Of a stretch of DNA of 64,000 bases, positions 14,535 through 24,524 are shown in pieces (position 1 is the stretch's first letter; the number at the start of each line of letters is the position of its first letter). The notes under the pieces were generated by a model. It did not search any database. It saw only the letters and a list, made by a program, of their open reading frames with translations, and had not been told where the DNA came from. The translations under genes were made by a program, and so were the position numbers. The stretch comes from Methylocystis sp. (GTDB taxonomy: Bacteria > Pseudomonadota > Alphaproteobacteria > Rhizobiales > Beijerinckiaceae): contig JALHNQ010000001.1 of the NCBI GenBank assembly GCA_022843405.1, forward strand, positions 61,447 to 125,446, read 5' to 3'.

Positions 14535-15434
14535 ATGAGCGTAACACTCGAAAAGCGACGCAAAGTTGCCGAGTTAGAGAACTTTGAACGGCGGATACTC
14601 AAAGAAAAGCAACGCCTCTTAAGCGAGCTGGAAAGCCTGGAGCGGCCGTTCCGCAAGGCCAAAGCGAGCGGCGGGACCAGAGGTTTTTCAAGCCACACCG
14701 CAGGCGAGTGGCGCGCGCTCTACGCCGCCGCCTCATCCTGGGCGTCGATCTGGTTTTACGTTGTCGCGGCGATCATCCTGCTTGGGGGCGGCGGCCTGGT
14801 CGCGCATCTCGCGATAAGCGACGCGCCGCCCGAGCGCACCCAGCTGGCGTCGCCGCGCCGGGTCGAGCCACAGCCCGCTTCCGCGCATGCGCAAGACCCG
14901 TTTGCATCGTCGGCGCCGCCGGCGCCCGATGCGACGGCTTTGCGCGAGCGCTTCCGGCAGGCGCAGTCTGCGACGGCGCCCTTGCCCGAGCCGCTGCCGC
15001 CACCATCGGTCGCCAAGGCGCGAACGCCTGACCCGGCGCCAGTTCAGGAGGCGGCGCCGGTCGCCGCGCCCGACAACGCGAAACCGCAAGCCGCTGTCGA
15101 GCGCGCGCCATCCGTCGACGCGGCAAGGTCGACGAGCGCCGCGTCGGCGGCGGTCGAAAGCCAGGCTGAGGAAAAGCCGGCCAATGAGGGCCGCCATACG
15201 CAATGTCTCGTCAAGGTCGACGGACAGGTTCTGTTCCAGCGCGGCTGCATGCTCCGCCAATCCGGGCGCTCCACGTTCACGTTCAACGCCGGAGACGAGG
15301 CGGTGGTTCTGACGCTCGAACGTGGACGGACGTGGACGGCGCGTCTCGGCGGCCGCAGCCTGGGCAAGGTCTATCGCACGGGAGAGTGCTGGGGCAGGCG
15401 CCGAGAAGTTTACATCTGCGCGAAAGGCGCGTGA
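14535..15434 (+). CDS. Membrane-anchored protein with coiled coil and Pro/Ala-rich linker
   Basis: 299 residues from ATG 14535. Residues 4-42 are charged and heptad-like (LEKRRKVAELENFERRIL), a probable coiled coil. A single transmembrane segment lies at about 71-93. It is followed by a roughly 110-residue Ala/Pro-rich linker and a compact C-terminal domain containing CLVKVDGQVLFQRGC and ECWGRRREVYIC, whose four cysteines could form two periplasmic disulfides. This layout suggests a protein spanning the periplasm. The family is not recognised. It ends 9 bases before the convergent rnr stop. Confidence 0.7.
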   Translation: MSVTLEKRRKVAELENFERRILKEKQRLLSELESLERPFRKAKASGGTRGFSSHTAGEWRALYAAASSWASIWFYVVAAIILLGGGGLVAHLAISDAPPERTQLASPRRVEPQPASAHAQDPFASSAPPAPDATALRERFRQAQSATAPLPEPLPPPSVAKARTPDPAPVQEAAPVAAPDNAKPQAAVERAPSVDAARSTSAASAAVESQAEEKPANEGRHTQCLVKVDGQVLFQRGCMLRQSGRSTFTFNAGDEAVVLTLERGRTWTARLGGRSLGKVYRTGECWGRRREVYICAKGA

Positions 15435-15443
15435 CGCGCCGCG

Positions 15444-17732
15444 CTATCGCTTTTTCTTCGCGCGCATCGGCGGGCGTCGTTCCTTCGATCTCGCGCTCGC
15501 CTGCGGCGGCGCGCGGCGTTCGCCGCCGCTCACCACCTCGAAGCGCAAGGCGCCGGCGATCGGCGCCGCCTCGATGAGCCGCACCTCGATCACATCCGCG
15601 AGCCGATAGCTGACGCCCGAGCGTGAGGTCAGCGCATGCGCCGCTTCGTCATAGGCGTAATATTCGCGGCCCAAGGTCGCCGCCGGCACGAAGCCGTCGG
15701 CGCCCGTCTCGGCGAGGCGCACGAAGAGCCCCGATCGCGTCACGCCGGAAATGCGCGCTGAAAAGCGCGCGCCGATCTGGTCGGCGAGATGATGCGCGAT
15801 CAGCCGATCGACGGTCTCGCGCTCCGCCGCCATGGCGCGCCGCTCGGCGGCCGAGATGCGCGCGGCGATTTCCGCAAGTTCGCCGACGGGCATGTCCGGC
15901 AAACCGCCTTCGCCGAGCTTTAAGGCGCGAATGAGCGCGCGATGGACGATAAGATCGGCGTAGCGCCGAATGGGCGAGGTGAAATGCGCGTAGCGGCGCA
16001 GATTGAGGCCGAAGTGCCCGTAATTTTCATGCGTATATTCCGCCTGCGCCTGGGTGCGCAGAATGATCTCGTTGACGATGTTTTCGTGCTCCAGGCCCTT
16101 CACCCGATCGAGGATCACGTTGAAATGCGCGGGGCGCAGCGTTTGGCCCTTGGCGAGCTTGACGCCGATCGTCGCGAGGAATTCAGAGAGCGCCGTCACC
16201 TTCTCGCGCGAGGGTTCGTCATGGGCGCGATAGATCAGCTGCTGGCGATGCTGTTCCAAGGTTTCGGCGGCGGCGACATTGGCGAGGATCATGAATTCTT
16301 CGATCAGCCGATGCGCTTCGAGCCGCGGCGGAATGATCACGCGATCGAAGGACCCGTCTTGCTTCAAAAGGATCTTGCGCTCGGGCAGATCGAGATCGAG
16401 CGGCGCGCGGAGATTGCGCGCGTGCCGCAGCGCTTCATGCGCGGCGTAAAGCGGACGCAACACCGCAGCGAGCAGTGGCCTGGTGGTTTCATCCGTGCGG
16501 CCTTCGATCGCGTCCTGCGCCTGCGCATAGGCGAGCTTGGCGTGCGAACGCATCATCACGCGATGAAATTTGTGGTCGATCTTTCTGCCCTTGCTGGTGA
16601 CGCGCATGCGCACAGCAAGCGCCGGCCGATCTTCGCCGGGCCGCAATGAGCAAAGGTCGTTGGAGATGCGCTCGGGCAGCATCGGCACGACGCGATCGGG
16701 GAAATAGACCGAATTGCCTCGGTCTAACGCGTCGCGGTCAAGCGCCGAGCGCGGCGTCACATAATGCGCAACGTCGGCGATCGCGACGGTAAGGACGAAG
16801 CCGCCGTCATTATCCGGCGCGTCATCCGGCATGGCGTGAACCGCGTCGTCATGGTCCTTGGCGTCGGGCGGGTCGATGGTGACGAGCGGCAGGTCGCGCC
16901 AGTCTTCGCGGCCGTGCAGAGACGCGGGCTGCGCGCGCTCGGCCTCCGCGCTCGCCTCGACGCGAAACACGTCGGGAATGTCATGCGCGCGCAACGCAAT
17001 GAGACTCACCGCTTTCTCGCCCGTCACCGAGCCCAGCGTCTCGCGCACCCGGGCGCGCGGCGCGCCAAAGCGCGTCTTGCCGATAAGATCGACCGAGACG
17101 AGGTCGCCGTGCCTGCCGTCGCCGATGTCGGCCGCCGCGATGGCGAGTTCGCGCCCCGCCTGCTTCTTGTCGATCGGCTGAATGCGGCCGGCGCCATTCG
17201 CCTCAATATGCAGCACGCCGAGCACGCGTTGGCGCTGGCGCGACAGAAGTTTCACAACCCGCCCGACATAGGGCGGCTCATTCGGTCCGGCGTCGCGATC
17301 AGGCTCGGCGCGCACCAGCGCGCGGTCGCCGAGGCCCGCCAGCGGCTCGCCCGGCCGGGCGCGGCGCGGCGCGTGGATGCGAATCCGCGGCGCCGGCCCC
17401 AATTCGTCTTCGTCCCATTCGACCGGCGCGGCGATCATCTCGCCGTCGCGGTCGCGGGCGATGATGTCGACGAGCGCGACCGGCGGCAGCGCGCCCTTGC
17501 GCGTCACGCGCTTGCCGCGCTTTTCCAGAACGCCTTCCTCGGCGAGTTCGGCGAGCATGCGCTTAAGCGCGATACGGTCATCGCCGGCGACGCCGAAGGC
17601 GCGGGCGATTTCGCGCAGGCCGATCTGGCGCTGGCCGCCCGCCTCGGTTTCGCGGGAGATGAAGGCGAGAATGTCTTCGCGAGACGGCGCGCCTTTAATT
17701 TTTTCGTTCTTCTTCGCCAAGGACTCGCTCAA
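15444..17732 (-). CDS. rnr: Ribonuclease R
   Basis: A 3'-5' exoribonuclease degrading structured RNA and acting in RNA quality control. The 762-residue protein has an N-terminal winged-helix region (about 15-80), cold-shock domains, and the RNB catalytic domain with TIDPPDAKDHDDA, whose aspartates bind the catalytic metals. RYAHFTSPIRRYADLIVHRAL marks the end of RNB; a C-terminal S1 domain (FSARISGVTRSGLFVRL) and a basic tail follow. It lies downstream of topA on the same strand, the conserved alphaproteobacterial order. Confidence 0.96.
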   Translation of the reverse strand: MSESLAKKNEKIKGAPSREDILAFISRETEAGGQRQIGLREIARAFGVAGDDRIALKRMLAELAEEGVLEKRGKRVTRKGALPPVALVDIIARDRDGEMIAAPVEWDEDELGPAPRIRIHAPRRARPGEPLAGLGDRALVRAEPDRDAGPNEPPYVGRVVKLLSRQRQRVLGVLHIEANGAGRIQPIDKKQAGRELAIAAADIGDGRHGDLVSVDLIGKTRFGAPRARVRETLGSVTGEKAVSLIALRAHDIPDVFRVEASAEAERAQPASLHGREDWRDLPLVTIDPPDAKDHDDAVHAMPDDAPDNDGGFVLTVAIADVAHYVTPRSALDRDALDRGNSVYFPDRVVPMLPERISNDLCSLRPGEDRPALAVRMRVTSKGRKIDHKFHRVMMRSHAKLAYAQAQDAIEGRTDETTRPLLAAVLRPLYAAHEALRHARNLRAPLDLDLPERKILLKQDGSFDRVIIPPRLEAHRLIEEFMILANVAAAETLEQHRQQLIYRAHDEPSREKVTALSEFLATIGVKLAKGQTLRPAHFNVILDRVKGLEHENIVNEIILRTQAQAEYTHENYGHFGLNLRRYAHFTSPIRRYADLIVHRALIRALKLGEGGLPDMPVGELAEIAARISAAERRAMAAERETVDRLIAHHLADQIGARFSARISGVTRSGLFVRLAETGADGFVPAATLGREYYAYDEAAHALTSRSGVSYRLADVIEVRLIEAAPIAGALRFEVVSGGERRAPPQASARSKERRPPMRAKKKR

Positions 17733-17829
17733 AAAGAGGCGGAAAATGCGCGCCTATGCCGCCCATTGCATAGGAAGTTCCGTTGAGGCGTTTGCACAAA
17801 TGTCATTCCAGGCAGACCAAAGGCGCGAC

Positions 17830-17879
17830 CGGGAATCCAGAGCAACATTCAAGGTATTCGTCGTGACTCTGGCTTCCCG
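17830..17879. repeat. Extragenic palindrome between topA and rnr
   Basis: GGGAATCCAGAG (17831-17842) faces CTCTGGCTTCCCG (17867-17879), an imperfect inverted repeat with a 24-base loop. It resembles the dispersed REP-like family seen elsewhere in such genomes and could attenuate topA-rnr readthrough. Confidence 0.6.
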
Positions 17880-17988
17880 ATCGAGGGCGAGACGCGCGTC
17901 GGAAATGGCGTCGGGCAGTTCGACCGGACTCGTTGTCACTCATATAGGTCGCCGGCGCCGAAATCGAAACGCCGCGCCAAACCACTTC

Positions 17989-20898
17989 CTATTTCGCTGC
18001 GAACTTCTTCGTCGAAGGCTTTCTAGCAGGCCGCTTTTTTGACTCGGTCTTTTTCGCAGCCGCCTTCACCACCTGTCTCACCGGCCGAGAATCGTCGAAG
18101 GGGGTCTCGTCGCTGTCTTCGATATTCTTCTTGGCTTTGGCCGGCGCTTTCTTTGCCGGCGCCTTCTTCGGCGCGCCGCCCTTCTTTGGCGCGCCGCCCT
18201 TGGCTTCGATCAAGCGCAGGGCCTCTTCGAGAGTCACGTCTTCGGCGGACGCGCCCTTGGCCAGCGTCGCGTTGATCTTGCCCCAATTGACGTAAGGGCC
18301 GAAGCGCCCGGCGCGCACCGTGACCTTGCCGCCCTCGGGATGGTCGCCGAGCGTGCGCCCGCCAGACGCGCCGCCGCCCGCAGCTTTCGCCGCGAGAAGC
18401 TCCAGCGCTTGCTCCAGCGTCAACGACGCTGGATCGGTTCCTTTCGGTATCGTCGCATTGACCTTGCCCCAGTTCACGTAAGAACCGAAGCGGCCGGCCT
18501 TGACGCTCACCGCGCCGCCTTCGGGATGATCGCCAAGCGAACGCGCCGGCTCCGCCGGACCGCGCGAGAAGCGCGAGCCGCCGGTCCCTGACTCCTTCTG
18601 AACGATCAGGTCGATGGCGCGATTGGCGCCGATCGACAGCACGTCGTCGTCGCGGCCGATATTGGCGTAGGTCTTGGCGTGCTGCACATAGGGGCCGTAG
18701 CGGCCGATGCCGGCGACGATCGGCTCGCCGCTGGTGGGATGTTTCGCGACTTCGCGCGGCAGCGAGAGCAGGGCGAGCGCCTGCGCGAGCGTCAATTCGT
18801 CGGGCTTGATGTTTTTGGGCAGCGAGCCGCGTTTGGGCTTTTCGCCGCCTTCCTCCTGCTCCCCCTCCTGCACATAGGCGCCAAAGCGCCCGTCGCGCAG
18901 CGTCACTTCCGCGCCGGTTTCCGGGTTGACGCCGAGAACCTTCACGCCCGGCCGCGCGACGTCGGCGGCGTCGCCGGTTGGCGGCGACAGCGTTCGCGTG
19001 TAGCGACATTCGGGATAGTTCGAGCAGCCGACAAAGGCGCCGAATTTGCCGATTTTCAGCGAGAGCTGGCCGCTGTTGCAGGCGGGGCAGAGCCGCGGAT
19101 CGCTTCCGTCCTCCTTCTGCGGGAAGACATGCGGACCCAGCAGCTCGTTGAGGCTGTCGAGCACCTCGCTGACGCGCAGATCCTTGGTGCCGTCGACCGC
19201 CGCCGAGAAATCTTTCCAGAAGTCCCGCAGCACCTGCTTCCAGTCGATCTCATTATTGGAGACGAGATCGAGCTTTTCTTCGAGGTCGGCGGTGAAGTCG
19301 AATTCGACGTAGCGCGAGAAGAAGCTTTCGAGAAAAGCGACGACGAGGCGCCCCTTGTCCTCGGGCACGAGGCGCTTCTTGTCGAGCCGGACATAATCGC
19401 GGTCGCGCAGCACGGCGAGCGTCGAGGCGTAGGTCGAGGGGCGCCCAATGCCTAATTCCTCCATGCGCTTGACGAGCGTCGCCTCGGTGAAGCGCGGCGG
19501 CGGTTCGGTAAAGTGCTGGGTCGCGTCGATCTTTTCGCGGGTGACGGGCTCGCCCTGCGCCATCGCCGGCAGGCGGCCGCCGTCCTCGTCCTCTGCGTCG
19601 TCGCGGCCTTCCTGATAGAGTTCGAGAAAGCCCGGAAAGCGGACGACCTGGCCGGTAGCGCGCAGCTCTAGCGCCCGCGCGCCGGCCTTGGCGTCGATCT
19701 CGACCGTGGTGCGCTCGAGTTCGGCCGACTCCATCTGGCTGGCGATGGTGCGCGTCCAGATCAATTCGTAGAGCTTCGCCTGCTCGGGCTCGAGATATTT
19801 GGCGACGTGCTTGGGAAGACGCGCGGCGTCGGTTGGCCGGATCGCCTCATGGGCTTCCTGCGCATTCTTGGCCTTCGTCGTATATTTTCGCGGAACATGG
19901 GGAACGAAACGGTCGCCGTATTCCCGCCCGATGACGCCACGCACGCTTGCGATGGCCTCGGGCGCCATGTCGACGCCGTCGGTTCGCATATAAGTAATGA
20001 GTCCCGCCGTCTCGCCGCCGATGTCGACGCCTTCATAGAGCCGTTGCGCGATGCGCATGGTGATCGCCGGCGCGAGACCGAGCTTTCGCGACGCTTCCTG
20101 TTGCAGGGTCGAGGTGGTGAAGGGCGCATAGGGGTGGCGTTTGACGGGCTTGGCTTCGACCGAGCGGACCACGAAGGACGCGGCGTCCAGCGCCTTCTTG
20201 AAGTCCTCGGCCTCCTGGCCCGCGCCGATGTCGAGCCGCGAAATCTTCCTGCCGTCGGCGCCGACCAGCCGGGCGGTGAAGGGCTCGCCGGCCTTGGTCT
20301 TCAAATGGGCGACGAGCGACCAATATTCGCGCGGGACGAATTTCTCGATTTCGAGCTCGCGGTCGCAGACGAGGCGTAGCGCCACCGACTGCACGCGCCC
20401 GGCCGAACGTGCGCCCGGAAGCTTGCGCCACAGTACTGGCGACAGGGTGAAACCGACGAGATAGTCGAGCGCGCGCCGGGCGAGATAGGCGTCGACCAGC
20501 GCCTGGTCAATCTGGCGCGGATGCGCCATCGCCTCCTTGATTGCGTCCTTGGTGACCGCGTTGAAGACGACGCGCTCGATCGTCTTGCCCTTGAGCACGC
20601 GCTTCTTGTTCAAAATGTCGAGCAAATGCCAGGAGATGGCCTCGCCCTCGCGGTCCGGGTCGGTGGCGAGGATGACCTTGTCGGCGCCCTTTATCGCCTC
20701 GGCGATGGCCGAGACGCGCTTTGCGCCCTTGGCGTCCATCTCCCAAACCATGGAAAAATCCTGGTCAGGATCGACCGAGCCGTCCTTGGCGGGCAGGTCG
20801 CGAACATGGCCGTAACATGCCAGCACATTGAAATTACTGCCTAAATACTTGTTGATCGTCTGCGCTTTGGCCGCCGATTCGACGATAACGACATTCAT
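17989..20898 (-). CDS. topA: DNA topoisomerase I
   Basis: A type IA topoisomerase that relaxes negative supercoils through a transient 5'-phosphotyrosine. The 969-residue protein has the TOPRIM domain (IVESAAKAQTINKYLG; ATDPDREGEAI) and the active-site tyrosine in ITYMRTDG. The C-terminal region has a Topo zinc ribbon (CPACNSGQL ... CSNYPECRYTR), several non-cysteine topo-C repeats (GRFGPYVNWG type), and a long Lys/Ala-rich tail. An oddity: the usual ESPAKAKT sequence reads ESAAKAQT here, while the catalytic glutamate is kept. It is upstream of rnr. Confidence 0.97.
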   Translation of the reverse strand: MNVVIVESAAKAQTINKYLGSNFNVLACYGHVRDLPAKDGSVDPDQDFSMVWEMDAKGAKRVSAIAEAIKGADKVILATDPDREGEAISWHLLDILNKKRVLKGKTIERVVFNAVTKDAIKEAMAHPRQIDQALVDAYLARRALDYLVGFTLSPVLWRKLPGARSAGRVQSVALRLVCDRELEIEKFVPREYWSLVAHLKTKAGEPFTARLVGADGRKISRLDIGAGQEAEDFKKALDAASFVVRSVEAKPVKRHPYAPFTTSTLQQEASRKLGLAPAITMRIAQRLYEGVDIGGETAGLITYMRTDGVDMAPEAIASVRGVIGREYGDRFVPHVPRKYTTKAKNAQEAHEAIRPTDAARLPKHVAKYLEPEQAKLYELIWTRTIASQMESAELERTTVEIDAKAGARALELRATGQVVRFPGFLELYQEGRDDAEDEDGGRLPAMAQGEPVTREKIDATQHFTEPPPRFTEATLVKRMEELGIGRPSTYASTLAVLRDRDYVRLDKKRLVPEDKGRLVVAFLESFFSRYVEFDFTADLEEKLDLVSNNEIDWKQVLRDFWKDFSAAVDGTKDLRVSEVLDSLNELLGPHVFPQKEDGSDPRLCPACNSGQLSLKIGKFGAFVGCSNYPECRYTRTLSPPTGDAADVARPGVKVLGVNPETGAEVTLRDGRFGAYVQEGEQEEGGEKPKRGSLPKNIKPDELTLAQALALLSLPREVAKHPTSGEPIVAGIGRYGPYVQHAKTYANIGRDDDVLSIGANRAIDLIVQKESGTGGSRFSRGPAEPARSLGDHPEGGAVSVKAGRFGSYVNWGKVNATIPKGTDPASLTLEQALELLAAKAAGGGASGGRTLGDHPEGGKVTVRAGRFGPYVNWGKINATLAKGASAEDVTLEEALRLIEAKGGAPKKGGAPKKAPAKKAPAKAKKNIEDSDETPFDDSRPVRQVVKAAAKKTESKKRPARKPSTKKFAAK

Positions 20899-21007
20899 TT
20901 CGAGCTTATTCCAAGGGTGCGCCGGCTCGGCGCGAGCGGCGGAAGATGGTCAAAATGGGCGCCGCCTGTCAAATTGGCCAGCCCGGGAGCTTAAGGGAAG
21001 CTGCGTC

Positions 21008-21493
21008 ATGGAAAAACCGAGCGAGCTTCAACCGGCGGCCGTCGAGGCGGCGGCCGTCGCCCCGCGCGCCAGGGCGTCGAACTATCCCGAACCATTCGCC
21101 TCGCGGATGCGCGGGCGCGAAAAGCGTGTTTTGGGCGACCTCTTCGGCTTGAACAATTTCGGCGTCAACCTTACCCGGCTCGCGCCCGGCGCGCAGTCGG
21201 CGCTGAAGCATCGCCACAGCCGGCAGGACGAATTCGTCTTTATCTTGGAAGGAGAGCCGACGCTGCTGCTCGACGATGACGAGATCGTCCTGCGCGTCGG
21301 CATGTGCGCGGGCTTCCCCGCGCAGGGCGCAGCCCACTGCCTAGTCAATCGGACCGATCGCGACGTTGTCTACCTCGAAATCGGCGACCGCTCGGCTGGC
21401 GACGCGGCGACCTATCCCGACGACGACCTCGCCGCGGCGTTCGGCCCGGACGGCCACTGGATCATGACGCATAAGGACGGCCGTCCTTATTGA
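21008..21493 (+). CDS. Cupin-domain protein
   Basis: A 161-residue protein with one cupin barrel. Motif 1 is visible as LKHRHSRQDEFVFILEGEPTL (His, His and Glu metal-ligand candidates) and motif 2 as GMCAGFPAQGAAHCLVNRT. The C-terminal tail (PDDDLAAAFGPDGHWIMTHKDG) matches a conserved group of cupins with a short substrate-unknown C-terminus. The ATG at 21008 is chosen because the region upstream overlaps topA's leader in antisense and shows no domain. The reaction is unknown. Confidence 0.85.
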   Translation: MEKPSELQPAAVEAAAVAPRARASNYPEPFASRMRGREKRVLGDLFGLNNFGVNLTRLAPGAQSALKHRHSRQDEFVFILEGEPTLLLDDDEIVLRVGMCAGFPAQGAAHCLVNRTDRDVVYLEIGDRSAGDAATYPDDDLAAAFGPDGHWIMTHKDGRPY

Positions 21494-21573
21494 CGCGCGT
21501 GCTCGCGCGACCCGGCTTGCCCGCCCTGGCGCCCTCCTGTATGAGCGAGCCCACGCGGCGCACGCCGCGCGAC

Positions 21574-21644
21574 GGCCTCGTGGCGGAGTGGCTACGCAGA
21601 GGACTGCAAATCCTTGTACGGGGGTTCGATTCCCTCCGAGGCCT
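21574..21644 (+). tRNA. tRNA-Cys (GCA)
   Basis: A cloverleaf of 71 bases: acceptor GGCCTCG pairs with CGAGGCC, the anticodon loop reads CTGCAAA (anticodon GCA), the T-arm is GGGGGTTCGATTCCCTC, and the discriminator is T, as expected for tRNA-Cys. The 3' CCA is not encoded. Confidence 0.95.
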
Positions 21645-21814
21645 CGCGCTTTCTAAGGCGGTCGCTCTAAAATGGTCGTCGTCGGCGCCCACAGGCGCGC
21701 AGGCTTAATGATAGCGCAAAAGAAACGGGCCGCGCGGCCGGCGCGGGGGCCATTTAGGTCGGGTTTCTTCGCAGTTGCGTTGTAGTTGGGGCGAAATCGC
21801 CATCGGAGAGCGTA

Positions 21815-22021
21815 ATGAAGCTGAATGCATTGATTGCGGATGCGCAGACGCGGCTGGATCAGGCGCGGCGCGAGTTGAAATCCGCCGTTCTCGATTTCGA
21901 CGTCTCGGACGAAAGCCTATTGGAAATGCGGGCGGCCGCACGGCGCGTCTATGACGAACTCAGCGCGCTCGACCGCAAGAAGCTGAAAGGCGGCCTGTTC
22001 GGCTTTCTAAAATTCTGGTGA
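21815..22021 (+). CDS. Small conserved-looking protein, helical
   Basis: A 68-residue protein starting MKLNALIADAQ, with a GGAGAG-type site upstream (around 21804-21810). It is almost wholly helix-forming and charged, ending in the hydrophobic KGGLFGFLKFW. The composition and clean start suggest a real gene. The function is unknown. Confidence 0.6.
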   Translation: MKLNALIADAQTRLDQARRELKSAVLDFDVSDESLLEMRAAARRVYDELSALDRKKLKGGLFGFLKFW

Positions 22022-22118
22022 CCGCCACGCGGCGCTTCGGGCTCTTTCGCCCGCCGACGCGCGCTCCATAATTGATTAAGGAGCGCGCGTTCATCGCGCC
22101 GCAGAACGAGGTCGCCAA

Positions 22119-22412
22119 ATGATCAGTCCTGAAACGCCTCCCGGCGCCGAGGTGATTTGCCTAGACGCGACTGCCGGCCCCTATGGTCGTTGCGAGGGCC
22201 TGGCCCGCGGGGCCATCTACACGGTTGCGCGCATCGCCCGCGGCATCGACGGCGGCCATGTCGTGATTCTTGCGGAAGTTTCGCCCTGGCGGACCTATGC
22301 GCCGCCTTGGGGCGTGGTCGAGGTCGGTTTTGAACTTCGCCGCTTCCGCTATCTCGACATCCCTGGCGAACTGACAAGGCTGCTGCGCGAAACGCAATTC
22401 GAGGACGTCTGA
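22119..22412 (+). CDS. Small protein of unknown function
   Basis: A 97-residue protein with a beta-rich pattern: GAEVICLDA, a GLARGAIYTVARI segment, and the C-terminal GFELRRFRYLDIP. Short proteins with an 'xxG.xYTV..i....GFe..RF' pattern are common in alphaproteobacterial genomes and some phages (recollection), with no known function. It is 97 bases after the previous small gene on the same strand. Confidence 0.6.
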   Translation: MISPETPPGAEVICLDATAGPYGRCEGLARGAIYTVARIARGIDGGHVVILAEVSPWRTYAPPWGVVEVGFELRRFRYLDIPGELTRLLRETQFEDV

Positions 22413-22422
22413 ACTTCCCGCT

Positions 22423-24366
22423 TCATCTCGCCGCCGGCGCCTGGGACGACGCATCCGGGCGCGGCAGCAGCGGCGCGGCGGCGTCCGATCGGCGGATAAA
22501 GGACTGCGTATCGAGCTTCAGCGCCAATTCGTCCCAGCGGCCGGCCACCTCGAAGGCGATGCTGGGAGCAGAATCGCTGATCTTGCCCGCGCTATCCGTT
22601 TCGCGCGCGATGGCGTTGATCGCGAGCGCGCGTTCCGGCAGTGGCGCCGATCCGCTGAAAGCCACCGAGAAGCCAGGACCCCGTGCGCTTCCATCAAAAA
22701 TTTTAGCGACCCCGTTTTCGAATTTCATGGCGGCGCTCGCCGCATCGACGATCGAACGCCCGGAGCGGATGTCGACGGCGCTCGACAATGGGCGTTTTTC
22801 CCAACCCTGCAGCGCCTTCTCGAGATCGACGCCGGACATCTCTCCGTCGACGAGCGCCACGCTGGCGCGCCCGTTCAGACTTTGCATAAGCGCCGACATC
22901 CGGTCGCCGCTCCCGTCCAGCGTAAGAGTCGCGTTGAGGGCGCCGGCCAACCATGGCTTGCCAAAAGCGTCCCAAATCAGTGGACCCGCCTCGACCGCCA
23001 TCGTTTGCGCATTGGCGCGGAACGCCAGCCCCTCGGGTCCCGGCGCGACGGACGCCCGGAACTTAAACGCCCCGCGATAGGCTTGGGCCTGGTCGATCGA
23101 GAACTCCGCCGCGCCGTCGCGTAGAGTCGCCCTGATCGACGCATCGCTGATCTTCAGCCGGCCGAGTCGTGCGTGGCCCACGGCGAGACGCAGATCGACG
23201 TCGGCGCCGGACAAGTCCGGGAGATCGAAGGGCCGCCTATTCCACTGTCCATCCGAATCGACAAGCGCGGGCGCTTCGGAAAGAAACGGCCGCAAGGAGA
23301 GGAACTCGCTTTGAAGCGCGGCCGCGAACGTTGGCCGGCCCCCCTCGTTGTGAACGTCGAGATCGCCTCGAAACTCGTTTCCATCGACAAATAGGCGTGC
23401 GCCTTTGAAGTGCGCCTCTCGCGGCGCGAGCGTCGCCTGCGCGGAAAATTGCGTGTCGCTGAAAGGGCCGGGCAGGGGCGCCGCCACGCCGAACAGAGCG
23501 AGCGCCCGTCGCGCCGAGGCGGCCGCGGCTGCGACATGGCCCGCGAAGCGGGCGTTGGCGCCGAGCTGGCCGACGCCCTGCGCCTCGAACCGAAATGTCT
23601 GGCCGTCGAGCCGCGACGTCACGACCGATTCCTCGCCGCGCAGCAACGCGCCCGGACGCGCGACCCAGAGGAGGGCTTCGAGTCGTTCGCCGTTGACATC
23701 GAACGCGCCCGTCAGGGCCGCGGCCTCGCCGATGCGGCGCCATTCAAATTTCGCGGCGATTCTCTCCAGCGCATAGAGCCGGCCGCGATAGGAGATGCGT
23801 GCGTCGCCATCGACGATCGATACGGTTCCGAACCGCACATTATCCGCCGCGGCGGCTTCGAGCGTCGCCGGCTTTGCGGCCGCGGCGCGCGCCGCCGCGC
23901 CTGGCGCGCCGTCCGGAGTCTTGTCGAAATCGATGCGCGCATGCGGGCGGATGAGCGTCACCGCTGTGACCTTGAGCCGTCCCGCCAACAAGGGCAGAAC
24001 ATCGACGTCGCCGTGAAGCTCGCTCGCCTCGATGAGCAGCGCGCCATTGCGATCGGCGAAGGCGACGGCGTCGACGGCGATGCTCGGGCGCGGCAGGAGC
24101 GAGAAGCTGATTTTGCCGCGCGCCGCCACATAGAGACCCGACGAGCCTTGGAGCTGATCGGCGACCGCGTCCATGAGAGCGGTCGGCGAGAACAGCCAGG
24201 GCGCGATTGCGGCGGCGATCGCCGCGAAGGCTGCGACCGCCGCCAAGGCCGACGCGAGCCGGCGAAGCGCGGCGGACGGACGGCGCGCCTTAAGGGCTGG
24301 CGAGGGCTTGTTGGTTAAGGCGGACGGCTGCACGCCACGGGCTCCAGAAGCTGGTCTCAAGGACAT
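22423..24366 (-). CDS. AsmA-family envelope protein
   Basis: A 647-residue protein with one N-terminal transmembrane helix (about residues 35-58) followed by a large periplasmic domain. AsmA signatures are the start LMDAVADQLQGSSGLYVAARG-like region and the C-terminal AsmA_2 part containing LNGRASVALVDGEMSGVDL and FDGSARGPGFSVAFSGSA. AsmA-like proteins are proposed bridge-like lipid carriers between inner and outer membrane. Any specific role here is inference. Confidence 0.88.
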   Translation of the reverse strand: MSLRPASGARGVQPSALTNKPSPALKARRPSAALRRLASALAAVAAFAAIAAAIAPWLFSPTALMDAVADQLQGSSGLYVAARGKISFSLLPRPSIAVDAVAFADRNGALLIEASELHGDVDVLPLLAGRLKVTAVTLIRPHARIDFDKTPDGAPGAAARAAAAKPATLEAAAADNVRFGTVSIVDGDARISYRGRLYALERIAAKFEWRRIGEAAALTGAFDVNGERLEALLWVARPGALLRGEESVVTSRLDGQTFRFEAQGVGQLGANARFAGHVAAAAASARRALALFGVAAPLPGPFSDTQFSAQATLAPREAHFKGARLFVDGNEFRGDLDVHNEGGRPTFAAALQSEFLSLRPFLSEAPALVDSDGQWNRRPFDLPDLSGADVDLRLAVGHARLGRLKISDASIRATLRDGAAEFSIDQAQAYRGAFKFRASVAPGPEGLAFRANAQTMAVEAGPLIWDAFGKPWLAGALNATLTLDGSGDRMSALMQSLNGRASVALVDGEMSGVDLEKALQGWEKRPLSSAVDIRSGRSIVDAASAAMKFENGVAKIFDGSARGPGFSVAFSGSAPLPERALAINAIARETDSAGKISDSAPSIAFEVAGRWDELALKLDTQSFIRRSDAAAPLLPRPDASSQAPAAR

Positions 24367-24524
24367 CGCTTGTCGCGGTCAAGGGCGGCGAGAAAGTGGC
24401 GAAAAGCCGAGAGTGCGGGGCGTGCCGCAAAAAGAGAGTCCAGGCGTTAACGCAGCGCGCTCCAAGCCTTTGGAATCGATTGCGTCATCCGCATTTGGGC
24501 GATTCCGCCCGAACGCTGCGCGAC